A DNA stretch of 64,000 nucleotides. Source: Lunularia cruciata (lineage: Eukaryota > Streptophyta > Marchantiopsida > Lunulariales > Lunulariaceae). A model generated the notes under the pieces. The model ran no database searches, had not been told where the DNA came from, and saw only the letters and a list, made by a program, of their open reading frames with translations. The stretch spans positions 20,524,501 to 20,588,500 of the forward strand of contig OX419761.1 in NCBI GenBank assembly GCA_948567375.1, written 5' to 3'. Position 1 is the stretch's first letter, and each line of letters starts with the position of its first letter. Position numbers and translations under genes: made by a program. Below are positions 32,390-43,905 of the stretch, piece after piece.

Positions 32390-33607
32390 CACTCTTCACA
32401 TTCCTCCTATCTAGGGCAAATATTTCTAAGCCTTTACTCTTTTGCACATTTGCTCTGCCCTTTGAGAGCTTCTCTCTCTCTGCCCTAGCTCTATCAAGCC
32501 TCTATTCCTGCAAAAATCCCAATCTCACCAAGCCCCCACTCTCTTGCCCATCTGCTCAATCCTTTGATAATTTTTCTCTCTCTGCCCTAGCTCTATCCAG
32601 CCTTCATTCCTGCAAAAATCTCAGTCTCACCAAGCCCTCACTCTCCTGCTCATCTGCTCTGACCTTTGAGAATTTCTCTCTCTCTCTCCAAGCTCTATCA
32701 AGCCTTCATTCTTGCAAAAATCTCAGTCTCACCAAGCCCTCACTCTCCTGCTTATCTGCTATGTCCTTTGCAAATTTCTCTCTCTCTGCCTTAGCTCTGT
32801 CCAGCCTTCATTCTTACAAAAATCTCAGTCTCACCAAGCCCTCACTCTCCTGCTCATTTGCTCTATCCTTTGAGAATTTCTCTCTCTCTCTCTCTCTCCT
32901 AGCTCTGTCAAGCCTTCATTCTTGCAATTTTTTTGTCTCACCAAGCCTTCACTCTCTTGCACATTTGCTCTACCTTTTGAGAACTTCTCTCTCTCTCCTA
33001 GATTTGTCAAGCCTTCATTCCTACAAATTTTTTTGTCTTACCAAGCCTTCACTCTCTTGCACATTTTCTCTACCCTTTGAGAGCTTCTCTCTCTCTGCCC
33101 TAGCTCTACCAAGCCTTCATTCCTACAAAAATTCTCAGTGTCACCAAGCCCTCACTCTCCTGCACATCTGCTCTGTCCTTTGAGAGCTTCTCTCTCTCTC
33201 TCTCTCTCTCCTAGCTCTATCAAGCCTTCATTCCTACGAAATTTTTTGTCTCACCAAGCCTTCACTCTCCTGCACATTTGCTCTGCCCTTTGAGAGCTTC
33301 TCTCTCTCTGCCCTAGCTCTACCAAGCCTTCATTCCTGCAAAAATTCTCAATCTCACCAAGCTCTCACTCTCCTGCCCATATGCTTTGTCCTTTGAGAAT
33401 TCCTCTCTCTCTGCCCTAGCTCTGTCCAACCTTCATTCTTGCAAAAATCTCAGTCTCACCAAGCCCTCACTCTCCTACTCATCTGCTCTGTCCTTTGAGA
33501 ATCTCTCTCTCTCTCTCTCTCTCCTAGCTCTATCAAGCCTTCATTCCTGCAATTTTTTTTGTCTCACCAAGCTTTCACTCTCTTGCACATTTGCTCTGCA
33601 CTTTGAG

Positions 33608-33676
<69 letters not shown>

Positions 33677-34050
33677 GCTCTGTCAAGCCTTCATTCTTTG
33701 CAAATTTGTTTGTCTCACCAAGCCTTCACTCTCCTGCACATTTGCTCTGCCTTTTGAGAGCTTCTCTCTCTTTGCCCTAGCTCTCCCAAGCCTTCATTCC
33801 TGCAAAAATTCTCAATCTCACCAAGCCCTCACTCTCTTGCACATTTGCTCTGTCCTTTGAGAGCTTCTCTCTCTCTCTCCTAGCTCTGTCAAGCCTTCAT
33901 TCTTGCAAAAGTTTTTGTCTCACCAATCACTCACTCTCCTGCACATTTGCTCTGCCCTTTGAGAGCTTCTCTCTCTCTGCCCTAGCTATACCAAGCCTTC
34001 ATTCTTGCAAAAATTCTCAGTCTCACCAAGCCCTCACTCTCCTGTACATC
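32390..34050 (+). repeat. Pyrimidine-rich minisatellite, about 105-bp units
   Basis: At least 14 tandem units of roughly 90-130 bp. Each has a core CAAGCC(T/C)TCACTCTC, a GAGAACTTCTCTCTCT tract of variable length and CTAGCTCTATCAAGCCTTCATTC. Length variation comes mostly from the CT tracts. The plus strand is almost free of G-rich stretches. Long open frames (for example 32,326-33,183) follow from the repeat unit and are not evidence of a gene. Confidence 0.85.
33612..33673 (+). repeat. (TC)n microsatellite, about 62 bp
   Basis: Uninterrupted TC/CT dinucleotide run inside a minisatellite unit. A mirror-repeat polypyrimidine tract of this length can form triplex (H-) DNA in vitro. Confidence 0.95.
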
Positions 34051-34740
34051 TCCCTGCAAAAATTCCCCTTCCTGCTGCCACTCACCAACCCACTCCTTCT
34101 TTCCTGCAAAATTTTTCCTTCTTGTTGCAACTCACCATCCACACCTCTCTTTTGTGTGAAAATTGCTTCCCTAAACAGCCACTCACCAACCCATTCCTTC
34201 TTTCCTGCGAAATTTTTCCTTCCTGCTGCCACTCACCATCCACTTCTCTCTTTCTTGTGAAAATTTTCCTTCTTGTTGCAACTCACTATCCACACCTCTC
34301 TTTCCTACAAAAATGCTTCCCTAAACAACCACTCCCCTACCCACTCCTTCTTTCATGCAAAATTTTTCCTTCTTGCTGCAACTCACCATCCACTTCTCTC
34401 TTTCTTGTGAAATTTTTCCTTCCTGTTGCAACTCACTATCCACACCTCTCTTTCCTACAAAAATTGCTTCCCTAAACAACCACTCCCCTACCCACTCCTT
34501 CTTTCATGCAAAATTTTTCCTTCTTGCTGCAACTCACCGTCCACACCTCTCTTTCCTGCAAAAATTGCTTCCCTAAACAACCACTCACCAACCCACTCCT
34601 TTCTTGTGAATTTTTTCCTTCCTACTGCCACTCACCATCCACTTCTCTGTTTCCTGCAAAATTTTTCCTTCTTGCTGCAACTCACCATCCACACCTCTCT
34701 TTCCTACAAAAATTGCTTCCCAAAACAGCCACTCCCCAAC
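34050..34740 (+). repeat. Second pyrimidine-rich minisatellite
   Basis: About eleven alternating units of 55-60 bp built from CTGCAAAATTTTTCCTTC, TGCTGCAACTCACCATCCAC and AAAAATTGCTTCCCTAAACA. The pattern forms a higher-order period of about 115-170 bp. It adjoins the first array but shares no unit with it. Confidence 0.85.
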
Positions 34741-34789
34741 CAATCATTTTTCCCCTCTCACATTTCTTTCTCTTTCCCCTCCTCTGGTC

Positions 34790-35447
34790 TGTAACACCCA
34801 TTTGTGCATGTGGGTGGTATTGTGATATTTAGCTTGGTATTACAAGTACTTAAGAGATATTATTTATATAGAGATAAAGGATGGTTCTATATTAGTCATG
34901 GTTAGCTAAAGTTAGTCATAGTTAAGATAGAGGGGACTTTACTTTAGAGGAAGTAGAAAAGATGAGCACCACTATTTTGGATTTTAGTGTGTTGACTTGG
35001 TATTATTCCTAGGTGTTTGGCTTTGAGGAAAGAGTTGAGAACTCTTGGGCCCGCAAGCCTTTTTGTTTTGGATTCTTCTTTAGTCCAAGGATAGCCCATG
35101 TGAATGAATCCTTGACTTAGTGGTTGGGTCAAGATAAGACCACATGCTTAGGGGAATATGCATATGTGAATGGATATTCCTTTCTACTTTTTGACTTTAC
35201 TTGACTTTTAGTCTAGTAATTGGAGTTACTACGGTAATTAGTAACTTTGGTACGTAACTATTTCACAAGTATATAAACAAGGCATGAGGAGGTACTCATC
35301 ATTCTTTCATTTGCAACTATCTCTCTTTCATTGAGTTCTCTAGTGAGCAATGTCTTGAGTCTTGGAGTGTTAGCCTTCTTAGTCTATGGTGTGCTACCAT
35401 AATAGCCATCAGAGGTTCATCTTGAGTGAGAGACAGGCCGGCTCATA
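34790..35447 (+). mobile_element. Solo LTR of family B
   Basis: Starts TGTAACACCC, ends GGCTCATA. Flanked by GGTC at 34,786-34,789 and 35,448-35,451. Full-length match to the other B LTR copies, including the segment absent from 502-1104. It lies inside the pyrimidine-rich block, so it arrived after it. Confidence 0.85.
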
Positions 35448-35974
35448 GGTCTGTCCTAGCCCTCAAATATCCTTCAAAGCTTCTTCCTGCCCTCTCCCCA
35501 CTCCAAGCCCTTCCTCCCTAATTTTCTTCCCTATCACTCCCCACAAAGGTCTTTGCCTACTCAAATCCTCTTCCTTACTGATTTTTCCTAGCAAAAGGGC
35601 TCCCAAAGTCCTTTTCCCATGTAGCTTGTCCACATCAAGTTCTCTATGGAAACATCCTCCTCAGCCTTCTTTTCCCACTAAATTCCTTTTGCTCCTCCAT
35701 CAAGGAAAATGCTCTTCACTCCAATAACATAAAATACCTGAGCTCATATAATCTAACATTATTTCTCAGCTCCAGCTACACAAACAAAATCCTCAAGCTA
35801 ATAACACCACAACTTTTTCCTGACTTCACCATAACATAGTAAATATCTCCCGCGGCAAGGTAGCAACAAACCAACTCTTGAAACTCATTGAACATGACCC
35901 CTTAACAACTTCTAAACTTGCACACCAAACCTCAAGGTTACATGTGTGCAATTTTCTTGACAACACCAAGTGGA
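35448..35974. other. Right end of the foreign block in C+
   Basis: Pyrimidine-rich, no gene seen. At about 35,955-35,975 integrase sequence of C+ resumes. Confidence 0.5.
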
Positions 35975-36825
35975 CTCCTTCAACCACTCCCCATTCCATC
36001 TATTCATTGGGAACATGTGAGCTTAGATCTCATCACCTTGTTGCCCAAGACAAAGCAAGGACACACACAACAATTGTGGTGTTTGTAGATAAGCTTAGTA
36101 AATAAATTCATTTGGCACCAATGGTTGATACTGTGGATGCTCTAACCTTGGCACAAATCTACTTTGACAATGTACTCAAGCATCACGGGATGCCACATGT
36201 ACTCATCTCTAATCGTGATCCTTGCTTCACTAGAAAGTTTTGGCAAGCACTCTTCCAAATACTTGGCACCAAGCTTACTTTGTCCATGACCTATCATCCT
36301 CAAACTAATGGACAAACTGAACATGCAAATTTCACCTTGGAAGATATGCTTTGTACCTTTGTCAACATTCACCATACCAATTGGGATGAATGTCTTGCAA
36401 CTCTAGAGTTTGCATACGATAATTCTAAATAGGCAAGCACCAAATTCTTTTTCAATTTTGACCAAGACCCACTTGTTTCAGATTCCCTTCTTGCTCCTCC
36501 TCTATCTCATGTTCCTCATACTTCCACCTTCTTGACCACCATCTCCCAATGCCTCCAACAAGCCAAGTCTCATCTCCTTGTTGCTCAAAATTGGTAGAAA
36601 TAATTTGTGAAATACCATTATCGTGATCTCAACTTTCAAGTTGGTGATAAGGTCATGCTCTCATCCCATAACCTCCCTCTCCCAATTGATATCCAAGTTT
36701 ATAAACTTGCCTTTTATTGGATAGGGCCCTTTGATGTCACTCAAATTATCTCTCTTGTTGCTTATCGACTTGCCTTGCCTTGTCATATGCGCATCCATCA
36801 TGTCTTTCATATTTCCAAGTTGCTT
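35975..36825 (+). pseudogene. Integrase core and C-terminal domain of C+
   Basis: After a frame change the core reads [24 protein letters not shown] (the second catalytic aspartate region) and YHPQTNGQTEHAN (the glutamate helix, E present). The C-terminal part reads KLAFYWIGPFDV (a GPF/Y-type motif) and HHVFHISKLL. Stops at 36,103, 36,430 and 36,597. It ends at about 36,825, where the oppositely oriented C- sequence begins in the integrase zinc domain. Confidence 0.8.
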
Positions 36826-37156
36826 GACAACTCTCACAAGATTGGAAAAACTCCCAAACATTTTGTGCCATGTTGGGCCACCACTATTGGCATTGGAGGG
36901 TACCCAAGGTCTTGTCCACACCCATGTGACCAAAAATAGGTAAATCATGGGCTTCTTGAAGATGCACAAGTCGGAACTCACCTTTGGCTAGAACATAAAT
37001 CCAGTCCTCATGGAATAGAAGGTTTTCCTTGAAGGAGAAGGTGTTGCATTCCTTGTCACATGTTGTAAGTTGACTATGTACTGTCTGGAAGAAGGGATCT
37101 TGTTGTAGAGCTGACCAAAACTCATGTTGGACCTTGGAGTCAATTGACACCGTCAT
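36826..37156 (-). pseudogene. Integrase zinc domain of C-
   Basis: Reads GHMGVDKTLGTLQCQ, a TAG stop, WWPNMAQNVW and CESCQ at the left edge. It is the same part of integrase with which C+ stops at 31,560, so the two copies together show the insertion point of the foreign block. Confidence 0.7.
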
Positions 37157-37289
37157 AATTGATGAGAAGAAGAGACTTCAAATCAAGACATCATGATAAG
37201 GCATCAAGGATCACATGGAGCCAACCTAGTTTGTACTCAAGTTTGATGTGAAACAATTGTAATTACTCCTTTTATTGATGATATCAACT

Positions 37290-38560
37290 ATTGATGATAT
37301 CGACTCTTCATGTGTTCCAAGTGTAAGGTTTATAATATTGGTTTGTGATCAATTTGCATGATCATTTGCTTCCTCAAGAGGTAATGCCTCCATACCTTGG
37401 TGGCATATGCCATTGCAAGTTGTTCCCAATCTTGAGTAGAGTAATTTCTTTTGGCTGTATTTAGTTGGCAAGACACAAAGGTAATGGGATGTAGTCCATC
37501 TGGGAATTCTGTTGCAATATGGCTCCAATTACAAAGTTAGAAGCATCAAAATAAACTACACAAGGTAGTTGAGGATCATATGGTTGAAGAATGGGTCTTG
37601 AGGACACCATATGTTTCAACTTCTAGAATGCTTCTTTGTGCTTGGTGGTCCACTAAAAGCTCAAGTTCTTCCCCAAGAGGTCACTCAATGGTGTAGCCAC
37701 ATGAGCATAACAGTGGATGAACCGTCAATAAAAATTGGCCAATCCATTAAATGCTTGTACTTTTATAGCATCCTTTGGAGTAGGCTTATCAATAATGGCT
37801 TTGATTTTCTCTTCTATCTTGATCTCCTTCAATGAGATCTTGTGACCTAAGAAGGTAACTTCCTTTTGCCAAAAGGCACACTTTGACTTCTTGTTGTAGA
37901 AATTCATTGTCGTAGTCATCTTTGGACTTCTCGCACGTGATTCACATGTTTTTCCACTATCTTGCTATAGATTATGATATCATCCAAGAATAATACCATG
38001 TACTAGTCCAATAGTCCATCCAACACCTGATCCATGAAGATTGCTAGAGCATTAATGAGCCCAAAAGGTAGAACTCTCCACTCAAAATGCCCATACCTTG
38101 TGCAAAAGGCAATCTTTGGCACATCTTCCTTATCAATGGGGATTTGCCAATAGCCTACAAAGATCCAACTTGGAGAAGTATCATGCTCCACTTAATTGAT
38201 CAAGCAAGTCATTGATCCAAGGCAAGGGATATGCATTCTTCACTTCTTGCTTATTGAGCCTACGGTAATCAATATAAAAATGAAGTCCTCCATCCTTCTT
38301 TGGAAAACATAGTACCACTGTTCCCCAAGGAGATGTACTATGTCAAATGAAATCCTTCTCCAACAACTCTGTAAGTGTTTTTTGTAACTCCCCCAACTCC
38401 TTTGGTGAGAGCCAATAGATTGGTCTACTCATTGGAGTTCTCCCTTGCAATAACTCAATCTTGAAGTGCATACCATGATCAGAGTGTAATCCCTTTGGCA
38501 GATCATCCAGAAACACATCTGCAATCTCTTGAATTCTTTGATCAATCATTGCTTGATGAG
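37290..38560 (-). pseudogene. RT and RNase H of C-
   Basis: RT pieces: [37 protein letters not shown] and a catalytic loop FLDDIIIYS near 37,975-38,000 with both aspartates. RNase H follows to about 37,290. Several stops and frame changes. Confidence 0.75.
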
Positions 38561-38882
38561 GCTCTTGACCCTCCTCAGATTGTCCTTGTGCAATTGGCTT
38601 GATTCATATTGCAAAAATAGACATATCTTCTTCCAAAGCTTGCTCTATGGCTGCTTCACTAACAAACTTCTCCTCTAGGGACTTATCTCTCTTCAAAGCT
38701 TGCTTAATGGCTGCTTTCTTGGCAAAATTTCCATCTTAGGACTCATCATTCTTCAAGGCTTGCTCTATGGCTACCTTCTTGACAAACTTCCCATCATGGG
38801 ACCGACTATTCTTAGGTGTCTTACTTAGAAGTGCCAAACAACCTAATCTGAAATTCCTACCTTGGTGTTGTACTTGAATTTG

Positions 38883-39371
38883 TTATCGGGTCCAATCAAA
38901 TTGAACCTTATGATGTTTAAGACAAAGTAGTCCTAAAATAACATCATAGTGTAGAGGTGCCACTACAAACCTCATGCACTCCAAATACTCCTTCCCAATC
39001 TTGAAGCTAACAAGATGTGAGGTACAAAATGCAATATTGTTTCTACCATTTGCCATCATCAATCTACTTCCAATTATTGGCTTGATAGGAATAACTAATT
39101 CCTTTGCTACTTGCATAGATATGCAATTATCTAAACTTCCAAAATCAACCAAAATCCTACAACCCCGATTAGAAATCATACCTTGCAAGTGAAGCAAACT
39201 TGTATAGGTCAAGCCTTCAATCCCATTGGAACTAATCAAGCTCTTAGTAGGCGGCTCAAAATCTCCTATTGGATTTCTTGCTTCCTTGATCATTCCGCTC
39301 CACAATTTCCATTTGGGCAACTTGTCTAGTTCGCTCATTCTTGAGAGGTCACTTTGCAATGCGGTGTCCAA
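38883..39371 (-). pseudogene. Protease region of C-
   Basis: One open stretch of 162 codons with ILVDFGSLDNCISMQVAKEL (active-site DFG in place of DSG) and VILGLLCLKHH closing the domain. The upstream part is the end of gag. Confidence 0.75.
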
Positions 39372-40420
39372 TTGGCAACAATAAAAACATCCACCATTCT
39401 GTCGTAATCTTTCACAATCTATTATGCCAATTGGTCTTTGCTAGATAGCACTGATCTCCATTGGTATTGGCTCCTCTACCCATGTATAGTATGTGGGTGG
39501 GTTCAAGAAAGGCCAAGGTTGAGACCAAGTTGTCGCAACAAAGGAATCAAAGCGTTTAGCCAACTGCATGGCTTCTTTCAAGTCTTTGAGCTCACGCATA
39601 GCCACTTCTAGTATGATGTAGGACTTCAAGCCTCTCACAAAGCAATCTAGAGCTTCTCCATCTAGTATATCAAGAATTTACATAATGGTGTTCAAGAATT
39701 GAGTGATATAACTTCTTATCAAGCCAATCTGCTTCAATTCTGCCAACTTATCTCATGCGGCCTATGTGGCATTTATAGCTTGGAACCGCCTAATTATTTC
39801 ACTCTTGAATTCTACCCATGTCGAGATTGGCGTAACAAACTACTGCTCAACTCATTCTACTCTAAATTTCCACCATAATTTAGCTACCCCATCCAATTGG
39901 CTTGAGGCCAATAGAATTTGTCTTGGTTCATCTTGAAGGTTTGTTACTTCAAAGTTACGTTCACAATCAAACAAAAAATTTTCCACTGCACTCAGAAGAT
40001 TCTTGCCTTCAAATACCTTACACTTTGGAAATCAGATTTTCTCTTCTCCTTCTCATATTGGTGCTCTCTCTACCTACTCTTATTTATGACGGTCTCGTTC
40101 ATCCAACAAACGAGTAAGGTGCTCAATTTCTTGTTGCATAACAAGGATAACTTTGGGCATTGCCACCATGGCTTCTACTCTATCACATTATCTCCAATTT
40201 AACTAATTTATTAAAACAAAGATGCAACATGTCCATTGTTCTATAAGTTACAATTGGAAGCACAAAGGGTTCCTCAAACAAGGTGATCATATGTAGAAAA
40301 TCATGTTCAAAGCATAAGATGATGAATTGTGTGAAATGATGCTTGGGTAGTACATAGACACAAAAATTCCAATGGTTTTGCGGAAGTGGATTTGGTGGTC
40401 CATAAATTCCATCCATCCCA
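39372..40420 (-). pseudogene. gag of C-
   Basis: Starts at MDGIYGPPNP (about 40,413) and continues in broken frames through MRGLKSYI, AMQLAKRFDSFVATTW and PIPMEI. The zinc knuckle is damaged (CFYCCQLD). Confidence 0.65.
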
Positions 40421-40426
40421 TTCCTA

Positions 40427-40437
40427 CTCTGATACCA
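40427..40437 (-). other. Primer-binding site, initiator tRNA-Met type (C-)
   Basis: TGGTATCAGAG on the minus strand, just after the LTR end TTTTACA. Confidence 0.9.
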
Positions 40438-40783
40438 ATGTAAAAGACCAAGACCAAGGAGAGAAATAGGAGAATGGAAACTCACATTGGGACACCTGAA
40501 TGAGGGGAAACTCCGGATGCCTAGCATGAGCTTTGGCTCTTATATTTATAGGGAGCATACAAGGCCATTGAGAAGTTTCTCAAGAAGCTTCCTTGAGCCG
40601 CTTTCTTGGAGTGCAAGCCAAGTTAATTGGGAAGCTTCTCAAGAAGCTTCCTTGAGCCACTTTCTTGGAGTGCAAGCCAAATTAACCAAGAAGTTTCTCA
40701 AGAAGCTACCTACTTTGCATGCAAGCTAAGCTGGTTAGAAGCTTCAAGAAAGTTCCTTCTAGAAACTACGTACTTGGGATGCA
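40438..40783 (-). repeat. Family C LTR (3' portion)
   Basis: Same unit structure as 23,820-24,148 in reverse orientation, with a TATA-like CTATAAATATAAG near 40,535-40,548 and three to four 62-bp units. Truncated at 40,783 by element A. Confidence 0.75.
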
Positions 40784-41234
40784 TGTCACGCCATTTGTAG
40801 TTCCGCATCTAGATGCTCAGACACTGGAGTTCCAATGATAGTAGTTAGAGTTATTTCAGTAGTTTCTCAGAGACTACTTCCCGACGGTTAGATTTCGTGT
40901 TCAGGGTACTAACTTCACAGTAGGGCCCACCATCACTTTGCACCATTTGCACTGTCGAGTGTGTTGTCAACGGGACCGTTAGGGTTTTAGAGCTAGCTTG
41001 AGTCCAGGGGGTATAGTTTTGAAGTGAGCTCTAGAGATCTCACTTCTCTGATGTTGAGCCTTCAAGTTCTTGGCTATGGTAGACAGAGGCCGATGAACGT
41101 CACCTGGATTCTCTATGCTTGAGTGGGTGTGGCTTGATTGTAATCAGTGCCCAATTGTTGGCAATTTATAGAGTGACAGATCAAGTACTGATCTTAGTTG
41201 AGTTGAGTTGAGAGTGGTAAGTAATCTAATTACA
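40784..41234 (+). repeat. 5' LTR of element A, lacking its first 110 bp
   Basis: Matches 50,548-50,994 closely, from TCACGCCATTTGTAG to GTAATCTAATTA. It begins directly after family C LTR sequence. A primer-binding site is weak: TTACATCAGAG (41,230-41,240) only recalls the tRNA-Met site. Confidence 0.85.
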
Positions 41235-42900
41235 TCAGAGAAGTGAAGTCAGGGGGAAATTGGGTGTAGGAATGTTGAGTGTTGGTGGTATTTCCAAGCT
41301 CAGTGGATTGTTGGTAGCTCGATTCAAGTTCTATGTTTCTCTAGTGTGCAGAAGCTCAATTGATTGATGCTGATTTGGCAGTTAGGCAGATGGTGTGCGG
41401 AAGCGCTGGCCAAATTTCAAGCAAAGAAGGAGCAAATTTTGAGCAATATTGTGATTTTGAGCTCAGGAGGTGAAGGCAAGACCAATTTGCTACGAGTTGG
41501 GCTCAGAGAGTCAAATTGAAGGTGGATTTGGGAAGCTCTTTTCATGAATTTGTGATTTGGAAAAACTCGTGTTGTCAATTTGGCTCGATTGGAAAGTTAG
41601 CGGGGGATTTGGCGGACGTCCAACTTTAGGGTTTATGTCAAATTTTATGTCAGATTTTGGTTGGAATTACGTCAGATTTTGGCCAGAATTGGAGGATTTT
41701 TTGCTGTTTGGCCAGATTTGGAGGAGTTTTGCTAGTTTAGAGGACTTTCATAGATTTGGAGAAGTTTCACCAATTTTGGAGGAGGTTCGAAGTGGCAACA
41801 AGAAAGGCCTCATTTGGCTAAATTTTGGCATTTAGAGGCATAGGGCTGTGGGCTATGAGAGGCTACAAAGGCCTAGAAGGGCAAGAAGGGCCAACAAGCT
41901 GGCCCTTCTTGCGTGATGCTAGCTAGTTTAGAGTAGATCTTGGTCATTGGTTGGCAAAATCTGCCTTTCTTGCTAGATTATGCGCAATAGGGTTTGACAC
42001 CTAGATCTCTTGTTCCTAGATTGGTGCCCTAGCCAACTGGTCCACCCTCACTTGTTGTCATAGTGACTGTGCCACTGTTATCTATACACATGTAGCTTTG
42101 GCTAGGAGAGGCAGTTTGATCCCATTCTTGGTGATCCTGGTAGCTTAGGACTTAGATACGAACTCCTTATATGTCAAATGCCAAATGGTGGCAGAATCAG
42201 TCTCATGTTGTGTTATGAGATGGAGGGTTTTTGTTTAGATTTCTTGTGATTGGATCCCTTCCATTCTATGCTTCTTGTTTGTGCACCTCACACGTTTGTG
42301 CGAGGTGCCTTGACTTTTGAGCGTTGGTGCTCTGGTGTGCTCTCGGTGGTGAGGCTGGAGTGATGACCAGTCAGACTACCTTTGTTTCTCTTTGGTGAGG
42401 CAGGAAGTGATGACCTACAGATTGTGAGAGTGCGTGTTATGATGGCAGGTTACAGGTTGCCCTTTCTCCTAGTGTAGTTATCTCGGTTAGAGTTACATTA
42501 GTGGGTGGTGTTTAGTTGGTGTTGGCACTTGGTGGGGCACTTGCGGTTGCGACTTGCGGTTGCAGTTGGTGGTTTGGGTTTGCTGTTGTGGTTACTTTGT
42601 CACGACGGAGTTCTTTGGAGATTCCAGAGGAGTTAGCCCTGCAATACGCAGTGGGTTTACTTGAAGTGGTGCTCGGTATCAGCTTGTATCTCAGGTCCCA
42701 GTAAGTGAGGAGATTGACTCTAAGTTGGAGTTCGACACAAGAGCTGATTCAGTTGAGAGTGCACTTGGTGTGTCCGCACCATTATTGTGGGACATGGACG
42801 AGATTTAGGGGGCCTCCAAAGGCCCAAGGTGTTACTCTGGTATAGTGGGTACCATTGAGTTGGATGACTTCATCCAAGAGCTCGACAATTGGTGTGATCT
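41235..42900 (+). other. Leader of element A
   Basis: About 1.7 kb between the LTR and readable gag. No open frame with similarity was found. The 41,557-41,835 open stretch looks like repeat-derived noise (several GRFWxE-like iterations). The true gag start cannot be placed. Confidence 0.5.
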
Positions 42901-42942
42901 GCAGCAGATGCGGAACCCGACTTTGTTCACACCCTTCATAGC

Positions 42943-43900
42943 ATGGAAGGGGTTGTTTTAGCACTTGAGGGTCCGCCGATGTACGACTACCATGAGTTCA
43001 GGAGAGCTCATTTGGAGGAGATCGAGTTATGGAGACAATATTGGTCTCCACACTATGTCTCCATCACTTCAGGCTCGGTGGCCATGAGTAGATTGGCTGT
43101 ACCTACGAGTTCTAGCTCGAGTAGTGTGGGTGGAGCTAGTGGAGGTGCACTAGCTAGAGATAGTGCTACTACAAGTGGAGGCACCACTACAGGAGGTGGT
43201 GTGGTACCGGGGTTTAACCCCATGGTGGAGTTCTTCTTATGTTTGAGGTAGAACTACCAAGGAGTGCGGACTGACAAGCTAAGGAGCTTGCAGGAGTTCT
43301 AGCGGAAGGCTCGAGAGAGCCTATGCAAGGCATACACTTGCATGAGGCGGCTGATCAGTTTCACTTAGGGAGTTATTGAGGCGTACGCAGTCTAGTTTTG
43401 GTATGGGATACTGGAAAGAGAGTTGCAACGTAGAGTTTGTGATGCTACGTTGTTGCAAGCTACTTCGCCCACTTTGGCAGTAGTCTTTGGTTGGGCTAAG
43501 CGTATTGAGCTCAACATGGTGGAGGAGAGAGTGGTGACATCTGGATTTGGTAGAGAGACCTCATCCATGACTGTGACTTCTTCTAGAGTGCAGCAGAGTG
43601 CACCATGCCCAGTTGGTTTTTGAGGACAGGGTGGACAGCCCAGATCCTTAGGAACAAGTGGAGGGCCTAGTGGAGTTAGACCCTTACCCTCATTTTTGAG
43701 TCAGTAGCAGCCAGTGAGTGGTGGTGTTGCTTGTTGGACTTGTGGTGGACCTCACCATCGGAGAGAGTGTACTCAAGGCAGCGGACCTGATACCTCTGGT
43801 GCATCACAACCATCATAGAGGCAATGTGAGCATTGCCATAGATTTGGTCACACTAGTGACCGGTGTTTTGACCTACACCCAGAGTTACGGAGTGGTAGGG
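42943..43900 (+). pseudogene. gag of element A, with two zinc knuckles
   Basis: All in one frame. Begins near MYDYHEFRRAHLEEIELWR, then a Ser/Gly/Thr-rich linker. A capsid-like segment follows with RKARESL, YTCMRRLISF and FWYGILERELQRRV, broken by TAG stops at 43,249, 43,300, 43,366 and 43,393. Next is a first knuckle, CWTCGGPHHRREC (spacing one short of the standard), and 31 codons on a perfect CX2CX4HX4C knuckle, CEHCHRFGHTSDRC (43,825-43,866). Stops sit where related gags would have glutamine. Confidence 0.8.
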
Positions 43901-43905
43901 CTACT

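Larger units (their letters stand above)
23820..36825 (+). mobile_element. Gypsy family C, plus copy (C+), split by two insertions
   Basis: Order along the plus strand: LTR end with repeated 60-bp units (23,820-24,148), primer-binding site (24,149), gag start (24,173-24,862), [solo LTR of family E, 24,863-28,632], gag end with a damaged zinc knuckle, protease, RT, RNase H and the integrase zinc domain (28,638-31,560), [about 4.4 kb of foreign pyrimidine-rich DNA], integrase core and C-terminal domain (about 35,975-36,825). Its sister copy C- lies head-on at 36,826-40,783. The 3' LTR of C+ is missing. Confidence 0.85.
36826..40783 (-). mobile_element. Gypsy family C, minus copy (C-)
   Basis: Runs right to left: LTR end (40,783-40,438), primer-binding site, gag, protease, RT, RNase H, integrase zinc domain (to 36,826). 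The integrase core and the other LTR are absent. Compared with C+ it is free of large insertions and keeps FLDD in RT. Its right edge at 40,783 abuts element A. Confidence 0.85.

Noticed and set aside
32326-33183. A 285-codon open reading frame
   Set aside because: It is made entirely of tandem minisatellite units rich in CT; the repeated Ser/Leu-rich peptide follows from the DNA repeat and has no start context, domain or relatives.
32390-34740. Regularly spaced repeats, considered as a CRISPR-like array
   Set aside because: The units are contiguous, degenerate and pyrimidine-rich, with no unique spacers, and the genome is eukaryotic.
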